A DNA stretch of 7,131 bases from an uncultured Fimbriimonadales bacterium (GCA_937925775.1 CALAMM010000050.1:1-7131), one strand, 5' to 3'; positions 1 to 6,883 are shown, counted from the first letter of the stretch. Notes: generated from the sequence alone by a model not told the origin. Program-made: numbers and translations.

Positions 1-1344
1 GCGCCCGCCCACATACCAAATCACGAACGAACTGGACATCACCATAAACGAAATCAGCGGGAACACACTGGCGTTGATTTTGCCCGCCGTCATGCCCGTC
101 TCGGCGATTTCGAAATTGCGCTTGTCGAAGGTCTGAATCTCACGCTGCTCTTGGGTGAACGCCTTCACCTCACGGATGCCCGACAGCGTGCCGCCCAAGT
201 GCGCCGTGAGCCTCGACCAGCGATGCCAGTGCCGACGCCACACCCTAATCACTCGATGCCATGCATAGCGCGAGAGCCACACGATAAACGGCGCAGGGAT
301 CAGCACCAACAGGCTCAGTTTCCAATCCATCACCACCATCACGGTCGCAATCCCGATAATCATCAGCAGGTTCAGCGCGATTGTGGGCGCACTGTTCACG
401 ATGAAATCGTACAAGGCGTCGGTGTCGCGCGTCACACGGCTCATGATAGAGCCTGTCTGGCGCTTGTCGAAGTAGCTCAGCGAGAGCCACTGTAAGTGCT
501 GGTAGAGTTTGGAGCGCAGCATGAACGCGATTTCGCTCCCCAGCCACGCATTCAGCCTCCCCCGAACGATGCTCACGCCTGTGCCGAGCAGCCGCACGCC
601 AATCAGCCCTCCCAGTAGCCACAAAAAGAGATGGGCGTTTGAGCGGGGAACCAGCACCTCGTCGATAAGAATCTTCGTGAGATAGGGCGGAGTAAGCTCC
701 ACCGCCGCGGTGATGATGGCTAAGAAAGTGGAAAGCCCCATATATTTCCAGTACGGGCGCACAAGCCCCATCAGGCGCAGCAGCACCTGCTTCTGCGAGC
801 GACATGCAGGACACGCGATGCCATCTTCAGGGAGGGGGCGTCCGCACAGCTCGCACACGAGCTGTTTGTGTTCAAACGGTGGCGGTGCCTCGTTTTTGAG
901 CCGCGCTTCCAACTGCAGGCGCACCTGCCCGAACAGGTGTGCCAGCGCACTGCTGTAGCGGATTAGCTCTAAGATGCGCCCGTCTTTGAGTTTCACCTCC
1001 AGCGCGGACGCGCCCACCAGCTGCGTCGTGCGCACCTGCTCCACCTCACTCAGGGGAACGGCAAGATGAAACCACACATGCGGCTCCGTTCCGTTGGCAT
1101 ACACGCTGTTCCGACTGTTATTCTTGCGCAGCCAAGGCAGGCGCGCGCTGGTGCTGGTCTCGACAGGGGTGTACTCTACTCGTAGCGTGAGCAGGGTGTG
1201 GTTCACCAGAACAAGCCAGCTTTCGCCGAATCGCCCCTCGGGCGACAGGTCGGACGCGAAAGCGAACTCGATGTCCGCGTTGCCCATCCTTTGCTCGACG
1301 GCGGCGCGTACGAAATCGGGCAGCCGTCGTTGCGGCGTGTCCAT
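1..1344 (-). CDS. ABC exporter, N-terminal part (PH-like domain, zinc ribbon, transmembrane domain), cut by window edge
   Basis: Translation gives 448 codons with no stop, running off the left edge, so the C-terminal nucleotide-binding domain is missing only because the window ends. Residues 1-150 are a soluble beta-rich region resembling a PH-like domain (RFGESWLVLVNHTLLTLRVE near 38-57, GASALEVKLKDGRILELIRY near 111-130). A four-cysteine zinc ribbon follows: C164, C167, C178, C181. From about residue 190 it is a type I exporter transmembrane domain, with hydrophobic helices near 203-220, 238-258, 320-338, 342-358 and 425-443, the typical FDKRQTGSIMSRVTRDTDAL stretch (292-311) and the coupling-helix region GIREVKAFTQEQ (389-400). 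The start is fixed: an in-frame TAG lies 7-9 nt upstream and no other start codon lies between. I recall similar N-terminal extensions in exporters annotated near cyanophycin genes, but nothing here supports that role. Substrate unknown; exporter fold confident. Confidence 0.9.
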   Translation of the reverse strand, partial: MDTPQRRLPDFVRAAVEQRMGNADIEFAFASDLSPEGRFGESWLVLVNHTLLTLRVEYTPVETSTSARLPWLRKNNSRNSVYANGTEPHVWFHLAVPLSEVEQVRTTQLVGASALEVKLKDGRILELIRYSSALAHLFGQVRLQLEARLKNEAPPPFEHKQLVCELCGRPLPEDGIACPACRSQKQVLLRLMGLVRPYWKYMGLSTFLAIITAAVELTPPYLTKILIDEVLVPRSNAHLFLWLLGGLIGVRLLGTGVSIVRGRLNAWLGSEIAFMLRSKLYQHLQWLSLSYFDKRQTGSIMSRVTRDTDALYDFIVNSAPTIALNLLMIIGIATVMVVMDWKLSLLVLIPAPFIVWLSRYAWHRVIRVWRRHWHRWSRLTAHLGGTLSGIREVKAFTQEQREIQTFDKRNFEIAETGMTAGKINASVFPLISFMVMSSSFVIWYVGGR

Positions 1345-1352
1345 ACCCCTCT

Positions 1353-1358
1353 ATTATA
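1353..1358 (-). promoter_or_regulatory. Perfect -10 box (TATAAT) for the ABC exporter; probable leaderless start
   Basis: On the minus strand TATAAT is followed by only 8 nt (AGAGGGGT) and then the ATG at 1344. Transcription normally begins about 7 nt after the -10 box, so the mRNA should start at or within a base or two of the ATG. The purine stretch AGAGGGG ends 1 nt before the ATG, too close to act as a normal Shine-Dalgarno site. No good -35 hexamer is present at 16-18 nt spacing (TCAGAA at 17). Box seen directly; leaderless reading inferred. Confidence 0.6.
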
Positions 1359-1395
1359 CCTGAAAGATTGGTGTTTTCTGATGGGTTTTGTCATA

Positions 1396-1426
1396 GCGTC
1401 GCCGCCGTGCTGCGCAGCGGCGACGC
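1396..1426. repeat. GC-rich 10-bp inverted repeat in the exporter/alcohol dehydrogenase gap
   Basis: Arms GCGTCGCCGC (1396-1405) and GCGGCGACGC (1417-1426) are perfectly complementary around an 11-nt loop. It lies downstream of the alcohol dehydrogenase stop and upstream of the exporter promoter, in a 194-bp gap that otherwise shows only a weaker 6-bp hairpin (1465-1483). On the minus strand no T-run follows (TATGACAAAA), so it is not a classical intrinsic terminator, although it could slow or stop read-through. The flank TAGCGTCG matches the foot of the family A repeats near 6600-7131, and on the minus strand GAGG precedes the stem, so it may be a diverged REP-like element. That link is weak. 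Confidence 0.55.
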
Positions 1427-1538
1427 CTCTTCGATGCGCTGGGCTACTGCGAAGCGTTGGTCGGCTCGGACGGCTTCTCCGAGAACATAGCAGGCTCCAG
1501 GAAGGCGTCCACAATCTCTGTCCGAAATTTGCCCGAAC

Positions 1539-2543
1539 TTAGACCACCAGCACCGCGGCGCCTTTGATTTCCCCTGCTTTTAGGGCTGCTAAGGCTTCGT
1601 TCGCCTGCTCCAGCGGGAACGAGGTGGTATGCGTTTGAATTGTGAACTGGCGCGCCTTGGCGAAGAACTCCTCGCCGTCGGCGCGGGTGAGGTTCGCGAC
1701 CGAGCGCACGACGCGCTCACCCCACAGAATCGCGTAGGGGAAGCTGGGGATGTCGCTCATGTGGATCCCACCGCACACCACCACGCCGCCTTTCTCAACC
1801 GCGCGCAGGGCAGCAGGAACCAACTCGCCTGCAGGGGCGAACAGAATGGCCCCATCCAGCGGTTCTGGGGGCCTCTGGTCGGAGCCGCCCGCCCACCATG
1901 CGCCCATGCTTCGCGCATAATCTTGGGTCGCATGGTCGCCTGGGCGGGTGAAGGCGAACACGCGCATGCCGTCGCGCAGCGCTATCTGGATGAGGATGTG
2001 CGCGGCTGCGCCAAAGCCGTAAATCCCCAGCCGATTGCCCAGCATCTCGCGCCGCGCCATCCGATAGGCGCGATAGCCTATCAGCCCCGCGCAGAGCAGG
2101 GGCGCGACCGCGACATCGTCGTAGTTGTCGGGCAGAGCCAACACATAACGCGCGTCGGCGACGGCATACTCGGCGTAGCCCCCGTCCCGTGTGTAGCCAG
2201 TGAACTGCGCGAATTCACAGAGGTTTTCTCGACCTGACACGCAGAATCGACACTGCCCGCAGGTATGTCCCAGCCACGGCACGCCCACGCGCTGACCCAC
2301 CTGCACCCCCGCCACACTCGCGCCGAGCTTCACCACCTCCCCTACGATCTCGTGCCCAAGAATGAGTGGCAGCTTCGGGCGCGGCAGCTCGCCGTCGAAC
2401 ACATGCAAGTCGGTCCGACACACGCCGCAGGCACGGATGCGTATCAGCACTTGATGCTCGCGCGGCTCAGGTATAGGCCACTCGCGCAGCCGCAACGGCT
2501 CGCCCACACGCTCCAGCACCATCGCCCGCATAGCGGTTTTCAT
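1539..2543 (-). CDS. Zinc-dependent alcohol dehydrogenase (MDR superfamily, AdhA/TIGR02822-like)
   Basis: This 334-residue protein is a complete cytosolic medium-chain dehydrogenase, expected to interconvert alcohols and aldehydes or ketones with NAD(P). The N-terminal GroES-like domain carries the catalytic zinc ligands C42 (in CGVCRTDLH), H64-E65 (GHE) and C151 (LLCAG), and the structural zinc cysteines C95, C98, C101 and C109. The Rossmann cofactor loop is GFGAAA at 176-181. The wording CGVCRTDLHVFDGELP, the GGYAEY segment and the length fit the zinc-binding alcohol dehydrogenase group that includes mycobacterial AdhA. All key residues are present, so it should be active; the true substrate cannot be read from sequence. 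The start is supported by GAGG (2550-2553 on the minus strand) 6 nt before the ATG, better placed than for the in-frame methionines at residues 5 and 8. It is divergent from the beta-oxidation gene. Confidence 0.93.
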   Translation of the reverse strand: MKTAMRAMVLERVGEPLRLREWPIPEPREHQVLIRIRACGVCRTDLHVFDGELPRPKLPLILGHEIVGEVVKLGASVAGVQVGQRVGVPWLGHTCGQCRFCVSGRENLCEFAQFTGYTRDGGYAEYAVADARYVLALPDNYDDVAVAPLLCAGLIGYRAYRMARREMLGNRLGIYGFGAAAHILIQIALRDGMRVFAFTRPGDHATQDYARSMGAWWAGGSDQRPPEPLDGAILFAPAGELVPAALRAVEKGGVVVCGGIHMSDIPSFPYAILWGERVVRSVANLTRADGEEFFAKARQFTIQTHTTSFPLEQANEALAALKAGEIKGAAVLVV

Positions 2544-2585
2544 TCACCGCCTCGCGCGTTTGTCCTGCTGTTGGCAAAGAGGCAA

Positions 2586-2593
2586 GGTATACT
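2586..2593. promoter_or_regulatory. Candidate divergent promoter with a shared, overlapping -10 core
   Basis: The 76-bp gap between the alcohol dehydrogenase and fadN-like starts contains one AT-rich island, GGTATACT. Read on plus it gives TATACT (2588-2593), about 13 nt before the Shine-Dalgarno site of the plus gene. Read on minus it gives TATACC (2586-2591), with TTGCCT (2608-2613 on minus) as a possible -35 at 16-nt spacing. The plus direction lacks a well-spaced -35; TTGGCA at 2571-2576 is too close (11 nt). The -10 boxes would share the same TATA core, so the two directions would compete for polymerase. The sequence is observed; promoter activity is inferred. Confidence 0.45.
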
Positions 2594-2605
2594 CTCTGAC
2601 GCGAC

Positions 2606-2610
2606 GGAGG
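2606..2610 (+). promoter_or_regulatory. Shine-Dalgarno site GGAGG deciding the start of the fadN-like gene
   Basis: GGAGG lies 9 nt before the ATG at 2620. An in-frame ATG at 2560 would add 20 residues (MSCCWQRGKVYS...) unlike the family. The Rossmann strand begins a few residues after the 2620 start, as expected, and 2560 lies upstream of the likely -10 box. Confidence 0.8.
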
Positions 2611-2619
2611 CAAGTTTCT

Positions 2620-4947
2620 ATGGTGAACGGCAACCTGCGGAAAGGACACGCTGTGGTGTTGGGCGCGGGCACGATGGGCGGTGGCATCGCTGCGCTGTTA
2701 GCAGGTATCGGCTGGCGGGTGCATCTGCTCGATCAAGGTGAGATTGCGGCTCAAGCCGTCGAACGCCTGCTCAAGTCGGGCGCGTTTTATCAGCCCGACG
2801 ACGCGAAACGCATTACCCCAGGCACTGTGGAAGCCGATTTAGACTGCGTTGCGCACGCAGACTGGGTGGTGGAGGCGATTGTGGAGCAGATTGAGCCGAA
2901 GCGGGCACTCTGGCGCGAGGTTGCCCAGCGCGTGAACCCCGACGCCGTGCTGAGTTCGAACACTTCGGGGCTGGGCATCGCCGAAATCGCCCAAGCGCTG
3001 CCTGAGAACCTGCGCAAGCGATTTTTGGGAACCCACTTTTTCAACCCGCCGCGCGTGATGCGCCTGCTGGAGCTGATCCCGACCGACGACACCGACCCCG
3101 ATCTGACCACGCGCTTCACCACCTTTGCCGAGCGACTGCTGGGCAAGCGAGTGGTGCTGGCAAAAGACCGTCCCGGCTTTATCACCACGCGCATCGGCAT
3201 CTACGCGATGATGCAAGCGTTGGTCAGCGCCGTGAAGTACGGCATAAAGCCTGAAGAGGCGGACCTGTTGCTGGGACCGCTGGTGGGGCGTCCGCGCAGC
3301 GGGGTCTTTCGCTTGGCTGACCTGGTGGGGCTGGATGTGGCGAACAACATTATCCGCAACCAGAAGGAACGCCTGCCCGACGACCACTACATCCAGTCGC
3401 TGGTGCTGCCTCCGCTGTGGCACGCGCTCCTCGAATCGGGCAGGCTGGGCGAGAAGACGGGCGCGGGCTTTTATAAGCGCGAGGGCAAGGAGATTTTCAC
3501 GCTGGACTACGCGACGCTGGAGTACCGCCCGCGCATCGAGCCGAACTTGCCCATCGACCCCAATCTGAGCCGAGCCCCCTTTGCCGAGCGGCTGCCCGCG
3601 CTGCTGAACCTCCCCGACCCGTACGGCGCGTTCTTCCGCGAGGCGTTCCTGCTGCCGCTGGCTTACGGCGCGGAGATTATGCCCGATGTCGCCTACGATA
3701 TCCCGTCGCTGGATATGGCGATGCGACTGGGCTATAACTGGGAACTGGGGGTGTTCGAGACTTGGGATGTGCTGGGCGAGGCGGGACGCGAGGCGCTGAC
3801 ACGGCTAAACCTGCCCAGCGAGCCGTCCACCCTGCGCATGTTGCGCAGCGCCGAGCTGAAAACCTTCTACACCACGCGCGGGGCGAGCCGCTACTACTTC
3901 GAACCCCGCGACGAGCAAGGCGACTACGCGCCCTTGATGACCCCCCAATTCTTTATCCATCTCGATCAACTCGCCAGCGCGGGTAAGGTGATTGCCGAGA
4001 CCCCTGAATGCCGCGTAATCGACTTGGGGGACGATGTGGCGTGCGTGGAGTTCCGCACCAAAGCGAATGTGCTCACGCCCAGCTTGATGGAGTTCGTGGT
4101 GGAGTTCTTAGAAAAAGCCGAGCGCGACCATGTGGGGGTGGTCATCGGCAATCAGGGGCGGATGTTCTCCGCGGGGTTCAACCTGAACCTGTTTCTGGAG
4201 TATATCGCGCGGCAGGATTGGCAGGGTATGGAGCGCGGTTTGCAGCGGCTGCAGGAGATGAGCCAGCGCATTCGCTATTGCGGCGTGCCTGTGGTTGCGG
4301 CGGTGCACGGCTACGCGCTGGGCGGCGGGCTGGAAGTGGTGCTGCCTTGCGCTCATGTGCATGCCCATGTAGAGACAGGGCTGGGGCTGCCAGAAGCGTT
4401 AGTCGGGTTGATGCCCGCTGGTGGCGGCACAACGCTGATGACCCGACGCGCCCTGCAACACTTGCCTCCCGAAGCCGACCCTGTGCCCCACCTGCGGACG
4501 CCGTTCCTCACCCTCGCCTACGGCAAACGCAGCAGCAACGCCTTCGAGGCATACACGCTCGGCTTCCTGCGCGAACGCGACACCCTGTGCTGGAACCTCG
4601 ACCGCCTGCTCTATGAGGCGAAACAGCATGTGCTGGCGCTCTCGCGCGCAGGCTACCGACCCCCGGAGCCGACACCTATACTCGCTGTCGGCGTCAACGG
4701 CTACAGCCGCCTGATGATGGAAGTCCACTGGATGCACCAAGCGGGGCAGATAAGCGACCACGACCGCCTGATTGCCGAGAAAATCGCCTATGTGATGACC
4801 GGCGGCGACCTGCGCCACGCGACCCCACTGCCTGAAGAACACTTCCACGCCCTCGAGCGACAGGTGTTCATCGAACTCTGCCAGACCGAGAAGAGCGCCG
4901 CACGCATCCGCCACATGCTGGAGACGGGCAAGCCACTGCGGAACTGA
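2620..4947 (+). CDS. fadN: 3-hydroxyacyl-CoA dehydrogenase / enoyl-CoA hydratase fusion, FadN type
   Basis: This 775-residue cytosolic enzyme should catalyse two steps of fatty acid beta-oxidation: hydration of enoyl-CoA and NAD-dependent oxidation of 3-hydroxyacyl-CoA. The dehydrogenase is N-terminal, as in Bacillus FadN (about 790 residues) and unlike E. coli FadB. The NAD-binding loop is GAGTMG (15-20). S116 and the catalytic pair H139 (GTHFFNPP) and E151 are present. The usual active-site Asn in PGFxxNR is Thr190 here (PGFITTR, 185-191). Helical dehydrogenase C-terminal segments follow near 190-290 and 345-430. The hydratase domain (about 465-620) has FSAGFNLN (516-523), the oxyanion-loop region HGYALGGGLE with E572, and GLPEALVGLMPAGGG with E592; E572 and E592 match the two catalytic glutamates of crotonase-type hydratases. 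A helical tail completes it. No thiolase or acyl-CoA dehydrogenase is in the window. Start at 2620 chosen by GGAGG. Confidence 0.92.
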   Translation: MVNGNLRKGHAVVLGAGTMGGGIAALLAGIGWRVHLLDQGEIAAQAVERLLKSGAFYQPDDAKRITPGTVEADLDCVAHADWVVEAIVEQIEPKRALWREVAQRVNPDAVLSSNTSGLGIAEIAQALPENLRKRFLGTHFFNPPRVMRLLELIPTDDTDPDLTTRFTTFAERLLGKRVVLAKDRPGFITTRIGIYAMMQALVSAVKYGIKPEEADLLLGPLVGRPRSGVFRLADLVGLDVANNIIRNQKERLPDDHYIQSLVLPPLWHALLESGRLGEKTGAGFYKREGKEIFTLDYATLEYRPRIEPNLPIDPNLSRAPFAERLPALLNLPDPYGAFFREAFLLPLAYGAEIMPDVAYDIPSLDMAMRLGYNWELGVFETWDVLGEAGREALTRLNLPSEPSTLRMLRSAELKTFYTTRGASRYYFEPRDEQGDYAPLMTPQFFIHLDQLASAGKVIAETPECRVIDLGDDVACVEFRTKANVLTPSLMEFVVEFLEKAERDHVGVVIGNQGRMFSAGFNLNLFLEYIARQDWQGMERGLQRLQEMSQRIRYCGVPVVAAVHGYALGGGLEVVLPCAHVHAHVETGLGLPEALVGLMPAGGGTTLMTRRALQHLPPEADPVPHLRTPFLTLAYGKRSSNAFEAYTLGFLRERDTLCWNLDRLLYEAKQHVLALSRAGYRPPEPTPILAVGVNGYSRLMMEVHWMHQAGQISDHDRLIAEKIAYVMTGGDLRHATPLPEEHFHALERQVFIELCQTEKSAARIRHMLETGKPLRN

Positions 4948-4956
4948 CCTCCCGCG

Positions 4957-6510
4957 ATGACCGAGTTCGAACGCGAGCTGAGCCTTTTGATTAAGGCGCG
5001 CTATCCCTTGATTTATCTACAGACAGCGGAGGAGACGCGCGCGGAGGAGCTGCTCCGACGCCTCGCCCAGCAACACGCGAAGCGTCTGCTCACCTGGACT
5101 TTCACACGCGGCTACGAGCCGCCGATCCCCGCTCCTGCGGATGCGGCTTCCACACGCCCGCTCGCGCCCGAACTGGAGGCAATCACCCAACTGCTGCGCC
5201 TGCAGGACGACGCCCTGGTGGTGCTGAAGGATTTCCATCCCTACCTGAGCGACCCGCGCGTCATCCGCCTCCTGCGCGACCTCCACCCCCGCCTGCAGCG
5301 CACCCGACGCACGGTGGTTTTCCTCAGCCCCGTACTGAAACTCCCCCCTGAACTGGAGAAGCAGATTACCGTGCTGGAGATGCCCCTGCCCACACGCGAG
5401 GAGATTGCGCAAAAGATTCAGGAGATCCTGCTGGTGCTGAAAGCGAGCCAGCCAAGCGTGCATACCACCATCACCCCCCAAGAGCTGGACGAGCTGGTCA
5501 GCGCGGCGCAGGGGCTTACGATGGACGAAATCGAGAATGTGTGCGCCCGCTCGGTGGTGGAGCATAAAGCCCTGAAAGTGGCGGCGATTCTAAGCGAAAA
5601 GAAGCAGATTGTGCGCAAATCGGGCGTGCTGGAATATTACGACGCTCACGAGACGATGAGCGATATCGGGGGGCTGGATTTGCTCAAAGAGTGGCTGCGC
5701 AAGCGGCGGGCGTCGCTGACGAAAGAGGCACGCGAGTTTGGGCTACCTGCGCCCAAGGGTGTGCTGCTGCTCGGCGTGCAGGGCACTGGCAAGAGCCTCA
5801 GCGCGAAAGCCATCGCCAACCTGTGGGGGCTACCGATGCTCCGCCTCGATGTCGGACGCATCTTCGGCAGCTTGGTCGGGGCGTCGGAGGCAAATATGCG
5901 CACGGCAATCCGCATCGCCGAAGCCGTCGCACCCTGCATCCTGTGGATCGATGAACTGGAAAAGGGCTTCGCAGGCGTGCAAGGGTCAGGCGTTTCCGAC
6001 TCCGGCACCACCGCCCGCGTGTTCGCTACCTTCCTCACATGGATGCAGGACAAACGCGCACCCGTGTTCGTGGTCGCCACCGCCAACGATGTGTCGCAAC
6101 TGCCCCCCGAACTGCTACGCAAGGGGCGGTTCGATGAAATCTTTTTCATCGACCTGCCCACACGCCCAGAGCGCGAGCAAATCTTTGCAATCCACCTGCG
6201 CAAGCGCGGGCGCAACCCCGAAAACTACGACCTCCAGAAGTTAGCACGCGCAACCGAGGGCTTCTCAGGCGCGGAAATCGAGCAGGTGGTCGTGGCGGGA
6301 CTCTTCACCGCGTTCGACGCAGGGCGCGAGCTGACCACCGAGGATATGTTGGAAGAGATCCGCCATACCGTGCCGCTCTCAGTGATGATGCGTGAGGAGA
6401 TTGAGGAGTTGCGCACTTGGGCGCAGCTCCGCACCCGCCCCGCCAGCAGCCCCCCGCATATGCGACGGAACCGTCGAACACGCACTTCGGGCGACCCAGA
6501 AACGCGCTGA
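4957..6510 (+). CDS. ycf46: Ycf46-like AAA ATPase
   Basis: This 517-residue soluble protein has the two-part layout of the Ycf46 family. A degenerate N-terminal P-loop-like domain (1-200, beginning with the typical LLIKARYPLIYLQTAEETR) precedes one active AAA module. The module has Walker A GVQGTGKS (273-280), Walker B ILWIDE (328-333), sensor-1 N377 in ATAND, arginine residues R388 and R391 in LLRKGRFDE, and the lid motif GFSGAEI (435-441). All ATPase residues look intact. Ycf46 is known from plastids and cyanobacteria, where it is linked to photosynthesis and inorganic carbon use, but it also occurs in non-phototrophs with unknown function. It starts 9 bp after the fadN-like stop with no recognisable Shine-Dalgarno site, suggesting co-transcription and translational coupling. 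The last 20 or so residues (PHMRRNRRTRTSGDPETR) are basic, low in complexity and probably not part of the conserved fold. Confidence 0.9.
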   Translation: MTEFERELSLLIKARYPLIYLQTAEETRAEELLRRLAQQHAKRLLTWTFTRGYEPPIPAPADAASTRPLAPELEAITQLLRLQDDALVVLKDFHPYLSDPRVIRLLRDLHPRLQRTRRTVVFLSPVLKLPPELEKQITVLEMPLPTREEIAQKIQEILLVLKASQPSVHTTITPQELDELVSAAQGLTMDEIENVCARSVVEHKALKVAAILSEKKQIVRKSGVLEYYDAHETMSDIGGLDLLKEWLRKRRASLTKEAREFGLPAPKGVLLLGVQGTGKSLSAKAIANLWGLPMLRLDVGRIFGSLVGASEANMRTAIRIAEAVAPCILWIDELEKGFAGVQGSGVSDSGTTARVFATFLTWMQDKRAPVFVVATANDVSQLPPELLRKGRFDEIFFIDLPTRPEREQIFAIHLRKRGRNPENYDLQKLARATEGFSGAEIEQVVVAGLFTAFDAGRELTTEDMLEEIRHTVPLSVMMREEIEELRTWAQLRTRPASSPPHMRRNRRTRTSGDPETR

Positions 6511-6549
6511 GAGGCGCACCTCGCGGCATCGAGCCACTCACCACAGCCA

Positions 6550-6560
6550 GGTGCGACGCC
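6550..6560 (+). repeat. Half copy of family C
   Basis: GGTG plus CGACGCC (6554-6560) is identical to the left half of the complete C element at 6917. The right arm is replaced by unrelated or decayed sequence (ACTTTGGGCATTCCG). Confidence 0.5.
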
Positions 6561-6608
6561 ACTTTGGGCATTCCGTCAACAAAACCCGTAGCCTTAGCGT
6601 TTTTTTTT

Positions 6609-6632
6609 CGTCCGCGAGATGCGTACGCTACG
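6609..6632 (-). repeat. Family A copy 0, diverged and inverted
   Basis: On the minus strand it reads CGTAG, then arm CGTACGCA, loop TCT, arm CGCGGACG, then a run of nine A (T9 on plus at 6600-6608). It differs from the consensus arms at four positions; two of these form a compensatory G-C to C-G swap. It is the only A copy in this orientation. Confidence 0.65.
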
Positions 6633-6645
6633 ATACCCCCCCAGC

Positions 6646-6669
6646 GTAGCCTCGGCGTCCCTGCCGACG
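6646..6669 (+). repeat. Family A copy 1 (imperfect stem)
   Basis: GTAG (6646-6649) is followed by CCTCGGCG, loop TCCCT, GCCGACG. It has one mismatch and a longer loop than the consensus. The following linker AAATACCCAAACTC leads directly into copy 2. Confidence 0.75.
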
Positions 6670-6683
6670 AAATACCCAAACTC

Positions 6684-6706
6684 GTAGCGTCGGCGTCTCG
6701 CCGACG
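6684..6706 (+). repeat. Family A copy 2 (perfect stem)
   Basis: GTAG (6684-6687), arm CGTCGGCG (6688-6695), loop TCT, arm CGCCGACG (6699-6706). Same 14-nt linker as after copy 1, leading to copy 3. Confidence 0.85.
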
Positions 6707-6720
6707 AAATACCCAAACTC

Positions 6721-6774
6721 GTAGCGTCGACGTCCCGCCGACGAAAAATGCTTGGACAAGAATGTCCAAGCCAC
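6721..6774 (+). repeat. Composite A3-B1 unit, 54 bp
   Basis: A3 is GTAG plus CGTCGACG, loop TCC, CGCCGACG (to 6743; one mismatched pair). After 6 nt (AAAAAT) comes the B1 palindrome GCTTGGACA, loop AGAA, TGTCCAAGC (6750-6771; perfect 9-bp stem), overlapping the end tag CCAC (6771-6774), which is GTGG on the minus strand. The hairpins are in opposite orientation with tags at the outer ends. Confidence 0.85.
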
Positions 6775-6778
6775 CCTC

Positions 6779-6802
6779 GTAGCGTCGGCGTCCACGCCGA
6801 CG
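6779..6802 (+). repeat. Family A copy 4 (perfect stem, 4-nt loop)
   Basis: GTAG (6779-6782), arm CGTCGGCG (6783-6790), loop TCCA, arm CGCCGACG (6795-6802). It is followed by AAATAC and then CCAC, that is, the same 6-nt spacing and end tag as the composite units but with no B hairpin between. Confidence 0.8.
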
Positions 6803-6817
6803 AAATACCCACCCAGC

Positions 6818-6871
6818 GTAGCGTCGGCGTCCCGCCGACGAGATTTGCTTGGACAAGAATGTCCAAGCCAC
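6818..6871 (+). repeat. Composite A5-B2 unit, 54 bp
   Basis: GTAG (6818-6821), perfect A stem with loop TCC (to 6840), 6-nt spacer AGATTT, then perfect B palindrome GCTTGGACA, AGAA, TGTCCAAGC (6847-6868), end tag CCAC (6868-6871). Same length and layout as A3-B1. Confidence 0.87.
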
Positions 6872-6883
6872 TGGGCAAGCACG

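Noticed and set aside
245..814. Minus-strand 189-codon open frame inside the exporter
   Set aside because: It is an out-of-frame shadow; the exporter frame carries the clear transmembrane-domain motifs.
1465..1483. Terminator hairpin for the alcohol dehydrogenase
   Set aside because: Only a 6-bp stem (CTCGGA with TCCGAG) and no T-run follows on the minus strand.
1203..1514. Small minus-strand gene (103 codons) in the exporter/dehydrogenase gap
   Set aside because: It overlaps the well-supported exporter N-terminus in another frame, covers the inverted repeat and promoter, and shows no domain or ribosome site.
2560..2619. Longer N-terminus of the fadN-like protein from ATG 2560
   Set aside because: No ribosome site; the extra residues do not resemble the family, and GGAGG at 2606-2610 supports 2620.
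6600..6608. T9 run as intrinsic terminator of the ATPase gene
   Set aside because: No stable stem lies directly before the T-run on the plus strand; the nearest hairpin (A0) comes after it. The run looks like part of the inverted A copy.
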